DNA from: Tepidimonas sp.
Lineage (GTDB): Bacteria; Pseudomonadota; Gammaproteobacteria; Burkholderiales; Burkholderiaceae_C
Assembly: GCA_025054905.1 (NCBI GenBank)
Contig: JANWZF010000299.1
Span: forward strand, 1 to 35,609
DNA length: 35,609 nt
Reading direction: 5' to 3'
Shown: piece after piece, positions 32,652 through 35,609 of the stretch
Layout of the letters: every line of letters starts with the position of its first letter
Numbering within the stretch: the stretch's first letter is position 1
Made by a program: the position numbers and the translations under genes
The notes under the pieces: model-generated
The model's input: the letters and a program-made list of their open reading frames with translations, nothing else
Told to the model about the DNA's origin: nothing
Databases searched by the model: none

Positions 32652-33893
32652 TTACCCAAACAGCCGCTGGCCGGTCAGCCGCTCGTGCTCGCGGATCGCG
32701 TAGCGGTCGGTCATGCCAGCGATGTAGTCGGCCACCTGCCGCCGCAGCGACAACCCGGCACGCCGGCACGGGGCGGGCAGCCGCGCCGGGTCGGCACAGT
32801 AGGCACGGTAAAGATCGGCCACCACCTGGCGAGCGCGCGCCGTGGTGTCCATCACCTGCGGGTGGCGGTACAGGTTGACGAGCAAAAAGCGCTTGAGCTG
32901 GCTGGAGGCTTCGCGCATCGCCGGGGAAAACCCCAGCAACGGCGGGTGCGCGCGCACCTCCTGCAGCGTGCCCACACCGGCCTGCTGCAGCGCCCGGCGC
33001 GTGGCGTCGATCACGTCGTAGACCTGCGCGCTGAGCATGCGCCGGATCGATTCGTACAGCAGCCGCCGCCCCCGCAGGTGGGGGTGCTCGGCCAGCGCCG
33101 CGCGGCGAAAGTGGTCGAACAGCTCCACCTGCTCCAGCTGCTCCAGCGTCAGCAGGCCGCTGCGCACCCCATCGTCGATGTCGTGCGCGTTGTAGGCAAT
33201 CTCGTCGGCGACGTTGGCCAGCTGCGCCTCCAGCGACGGCGACTCTCCGCGCAGAAAACGCGCCCCGACGCCGTCGGGCTCGCGTTGCTCCAGCCAGGCG
33301 GCGTTGGCGCGTGAGCAGTGCTTGAGAATCCCCTCGCGCGTCTCCAAACAGAGGTTGAGCCCATCGAACGCCGGATAGCGCTCCTCCAGCTCATCCACCA
33401 CGCGCAAGCTCTGCAGGTTGTGCTCGAAGCCCCCGTGCGGCTCGTTCGGCCCGCGCGGCTCGGCCGCCCACGGGCCATCGTCCTCGTGCAGGCAGGCGTT
33501 GAGGGCATCCTGACCGGCATGGCCGAAGGGGGTGTGGCCCAGATCGTGCGCCAGCGCGATGGCTTCCACCAGATCCTCGTGCAGGCCCAGCGCACGCGCG
33601 ATGCTGCGCCCGAGCTGGGCCACCTCCAGCGAGTGCGTCAGGCGGGTGCGAAACAGATCGCCCTCGTGGTTGAGAAACACCTGGGTCTTGTACACCAGAC
33701 GCCGAAACGCCGTGGAATGGATGACGCGGTCGCGGTCGCGCTGAAAGGCGTTGCGCGTCGGCGCCTCAGGTTCGGGGTGGCGACGGCCACGGCTGCGTGC
33801 GGGGTCACAAGCCCACGGCGCCAGCGTGCCCGCCTGCCAAGTCGGCACGGTTGCCCCGGTGAGGCCCCACCGCGACGGTCGAACTTCGGTCAT
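32652..33893 (-). CDS. dgt: dGTP triphosphohydrolase-like HD-domain protein
   Basis: RNAFQRDRDRVIHSTAFRRLVYKTQVFLNHEGDLFRTRLTHSLEVAQLGRSIARALGL...ALAHDLGHTPFGHAGQDAL. Confidence 0.93.
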   Translation of the reverse strand: MTEVRPSRWGLTGATVPTWQAGTLAPWACDPARSRGRRHPEPEAPTRNAFQRDRDRVIHSTAFRRLVYKTQVFLNHEGDLFRTRLTHSLEVAQLGRSIARALGLHEDLVEAIALAHDLGHTPFGHAGQDALNACLHEDDGPWAAEPRGPNEPHGGFEHNLQSLRVVDELEERYPAFDGLNLCLETREGILKHCSRANAAWLEQREPDGVGARFLRGESPSLEAQLANVADEIAYNAHDIDDGVRSGLLTLEQLEQVELFDHFRRAALAEHPHLRGRRLLYESIRRMLSAQVYDVIDATRRALQQAGVGTLQEVRAHPPLLGFSPAMREASSQLKRFLLVNLYRHPQVMDTTARARQVVADLYRAYCADPARLPAPCRRAGLSLRRQVADYIAGMTDRYAIREHERLTGQRLFG

Positions 33894-33917
33894 GGTCCTG
33901 CTCCACGCCCGGTTGGC

Positions 33918-35081
33918 TCAGGCGCCGCTGCAGGCGTCGATCACCTCGGCCACCAGCGCATCGGGCACCGCACGCACCCACGCATGGCCGGCTTCGTCCA
34001 CCACCACGAAGCGGATCTGCCCTCCTTCGGCCTTTTTGTCCACCCGCATCAGCTCCAGGTAGCGCGCCGCATTGTCGGGGCCCAACACCGGCGCGCGCAC
34101 CGGCAGGCCCACCGCCGCGATCAGGCGGCGCAGACGTGCCGCATAGGCGTCCGAGACCAGGCCGAGGCGACGCGACAGCTCCAGCGCCATCACCATGCCG
34201 CAACCCACCGCCTCGCCATGCAACCACCGTCCGTAGCCCAGCCCAGCTTCGATCGCATGGCCAAACGTGTGGCCGAAATTCAGAATCGCGCGCAACCCCG
34301 ATTCGCGCTCATCCTGCCCGACGACCGCTGCCTTGATCTCGCAACTGCGCCGCACCGCGTGCGCCAGACAGGCTGGCTCGCGCGCCATCAGCCCCTCGAC
34401 GTGCGCTTCCACCCAATCCAACAACGCCGGGTCGGCAATCGGCCCGTACTTGATCACCTCCGCCAGCCCGGCGCTGAACTCCCGCGCCGGCAGCGTCGCC
34501 AGCGTGTCCAGGTCGCACACCACGCGCTGCGGCTGGTAGAACGCGCCGATCATGTTCTTGCCCAGCGGGTGGTTGATCGCGGTCTTGCCCCCGACCGACG
34601 AATCCACTTGCGCCAGCAGCGTCGTGGGTACCTGCACGAACGGCACCCCCCGCATGTAGCAGGCCGCGGCAAAGCCGGTCATGTCGCCGATCACCCCCCC
34701 GCCCAGCGCGAACAGCACCGTCTGGCGGTCGGCCCCTGCCTGCAGCAAGGCGTCGAAGATGCGGTTCAGCGTCGGCCAGTCCTTGTGCTCCTCGCCATCG
34801 GGCAACACCACCTCCAGCACGTGCGAATAATGAGGCTGCACGGCTGCACGCAGGCGCGCCAGATACAGCGGCGCCACCGTGGTGTTGGTGACGATGGCCG
34901 CCATCGCCGCGCGCGGCAGCCCCGCCCACGTCTCGGCCGCGCCCAGCAGGCCCGTGCCGATGACGATGGGATAGCTGCGCGCGCCAAGGTCGATGGTCAC
35001 CGTGTGCAACACCGCCGGCGGGCGGCGGGTCGCGGGCATGGTCGGCAAGACAGCAGGGGAAGCAACGGCGGGGCTGGACAT
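33918..35081 (-). CDS. aroB: 3-dehydroquinate synthase
   Basis: [71 protein letters not shown]. Confidence 0.97.
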   Translation of the reverse strand: MSSPAVASPAVLPTMPATRRPPAVLHTVTIDLGARSYPIVIGTGLLGAAETWAGLPRAAMAAIVTNTTVAPLYLARLRAAVQPHYSHVLEVVLPDGEEHKDWPTLNRIFDALLQAGADRQTVLFALGGGVIGDMTGFAAACYMRGVPFVQVPTTLLAQVDSSVGGKTAINHPLGKNMIGAFYQPQRVVCDLDTLATLPAREFSAGLAEVIKYGPIADPALLDWVEAHVEGLMAREPACLAHAVRRSCEIKAAVVGQDERESGLRAILNFGHTFGHAIEAGLGYGRWLHGEAVGCGMVMALELSRRLGLVSDAYAARLRRLIAAVGLPVRAPVLGPDNAARYLELMRVDKKAEGGQIRFVVVDEAGHAWVRAVPDALVAEVIDACSGA

Positions 35082-35090
35082 GCCGCGAGT

Positions 35091-35609
35091 TTAGCCGGGC
35101 GCCATCCCTGGCTCGGCCGGCGCCCCGAGCTCCAGCTGCATCAGGATCATGTGGACCAGCGTGGCCACCGAAGGTCGGCCGGTCTCGATCACATGATGGG
35201 CCGTCTCGCGGTACAGCGGATCGCGCTGCGCGTACAGCTCACGCAGGCGCTCAAGCGGATCGGCCACCTGCAGCAAGGGGCGCGTGCGGTCGTGGCGCAG
35301 GCGGCGAATCAGCTCCTCCGGCGTGGAGCGCAGGTAGAACACCCGCCCGCGCGACCGCAGACGCTGCCGGTTGGCCGGCCGCAACACCGCCCCGCCGCCA
35401 GTGGACAGCACGCACGACGGCCCCTGCGTCAACTCATCCAGCACCTGCTCCTCCAGATCGCGAAACGGCGCCTCCCCCTCGCGCTCAAAAAACTCGCGGA
35501 TGCTGCAACCCAGCCGCTGCTCGATCACCGCATCGGAATCAACGAACGGCACCTGCAGACGCCGCGCCAGCTGCCGGCCGACCGTGGTCTTGCCGGCGCC
35601 GGGCAGGCC
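35091..35609 (-). CDS. aroK: Shikimate kinase (5' end truncated by the window edge)
   Basis: Reading through to the window end gives [53 protein letters not shown]...STGGGAVL. Confidence 0.95.
   Translation of the reverse strand, partial: GLPGAGKTTVGRQLARRLQVPFVDSDAVIEQRLGCSIREFFEREGEAPFRDLEEQVLDELTQGPSCVLSTGGGAVLRPANRQRLRSRGRVFYLRSTPEELIRRLRHDRTRPLLQVADPLERLRELYAQRDPLYRETAHHVIETGRPSVATLVHMILMQLELGAPAEPGMAPG

Overview
GC-rich chromosomal window from a betaproteobacterium, probably Burkholderiales and Comamonadaceae-like (inferred from gene content and order; not tested by search). Almost all of it is conserved housekeeping sequence, and almost every gene is on the minus strand. From left to right: tRNA-Thr(TGT); sspB-sspA; cytochrome bc1 petC-petB-petA; pdxA; a Nif3-like gene; a 48-aa DUF3149-like membrane protein missing from the supplied ORF track; a plus-strand DegS/DegQ-like protease; tatC-tatB-tatA; hinT; a DUF4870-like gene; hisE-I-F-A-H-B-C-D-G; murA; ibaG/bolA; an ABC-2 exporter pair; mlaB-C-A-D-E-F; gltD-gltB; a RAYT-like (Y1/TnpA_REP) protein; an MFS transporter; dgt; aroB; and aroK (cut by the window edge). 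I found no CRISPR array, prophage, toxin-antitoxin module or defence island. The main points of interest are: (i) an intact RAYT-like ORF whose HUH motif reads E-V-W instead of H-V-H; (ii) a short AT-rich direct-repeat segment at its 3' end that carries a near-consensus sigma70 promoter (TTGATA-16-TATAAT) pointing at gltBD; (iii) an FNR/ANR-type box positioned for a class II promoter of the DUF3149 gene; and (iv) a strong gltBD terminator hairpin directly abutting the mlaF start codon. All calls come from reading the sequence; no searches were run.
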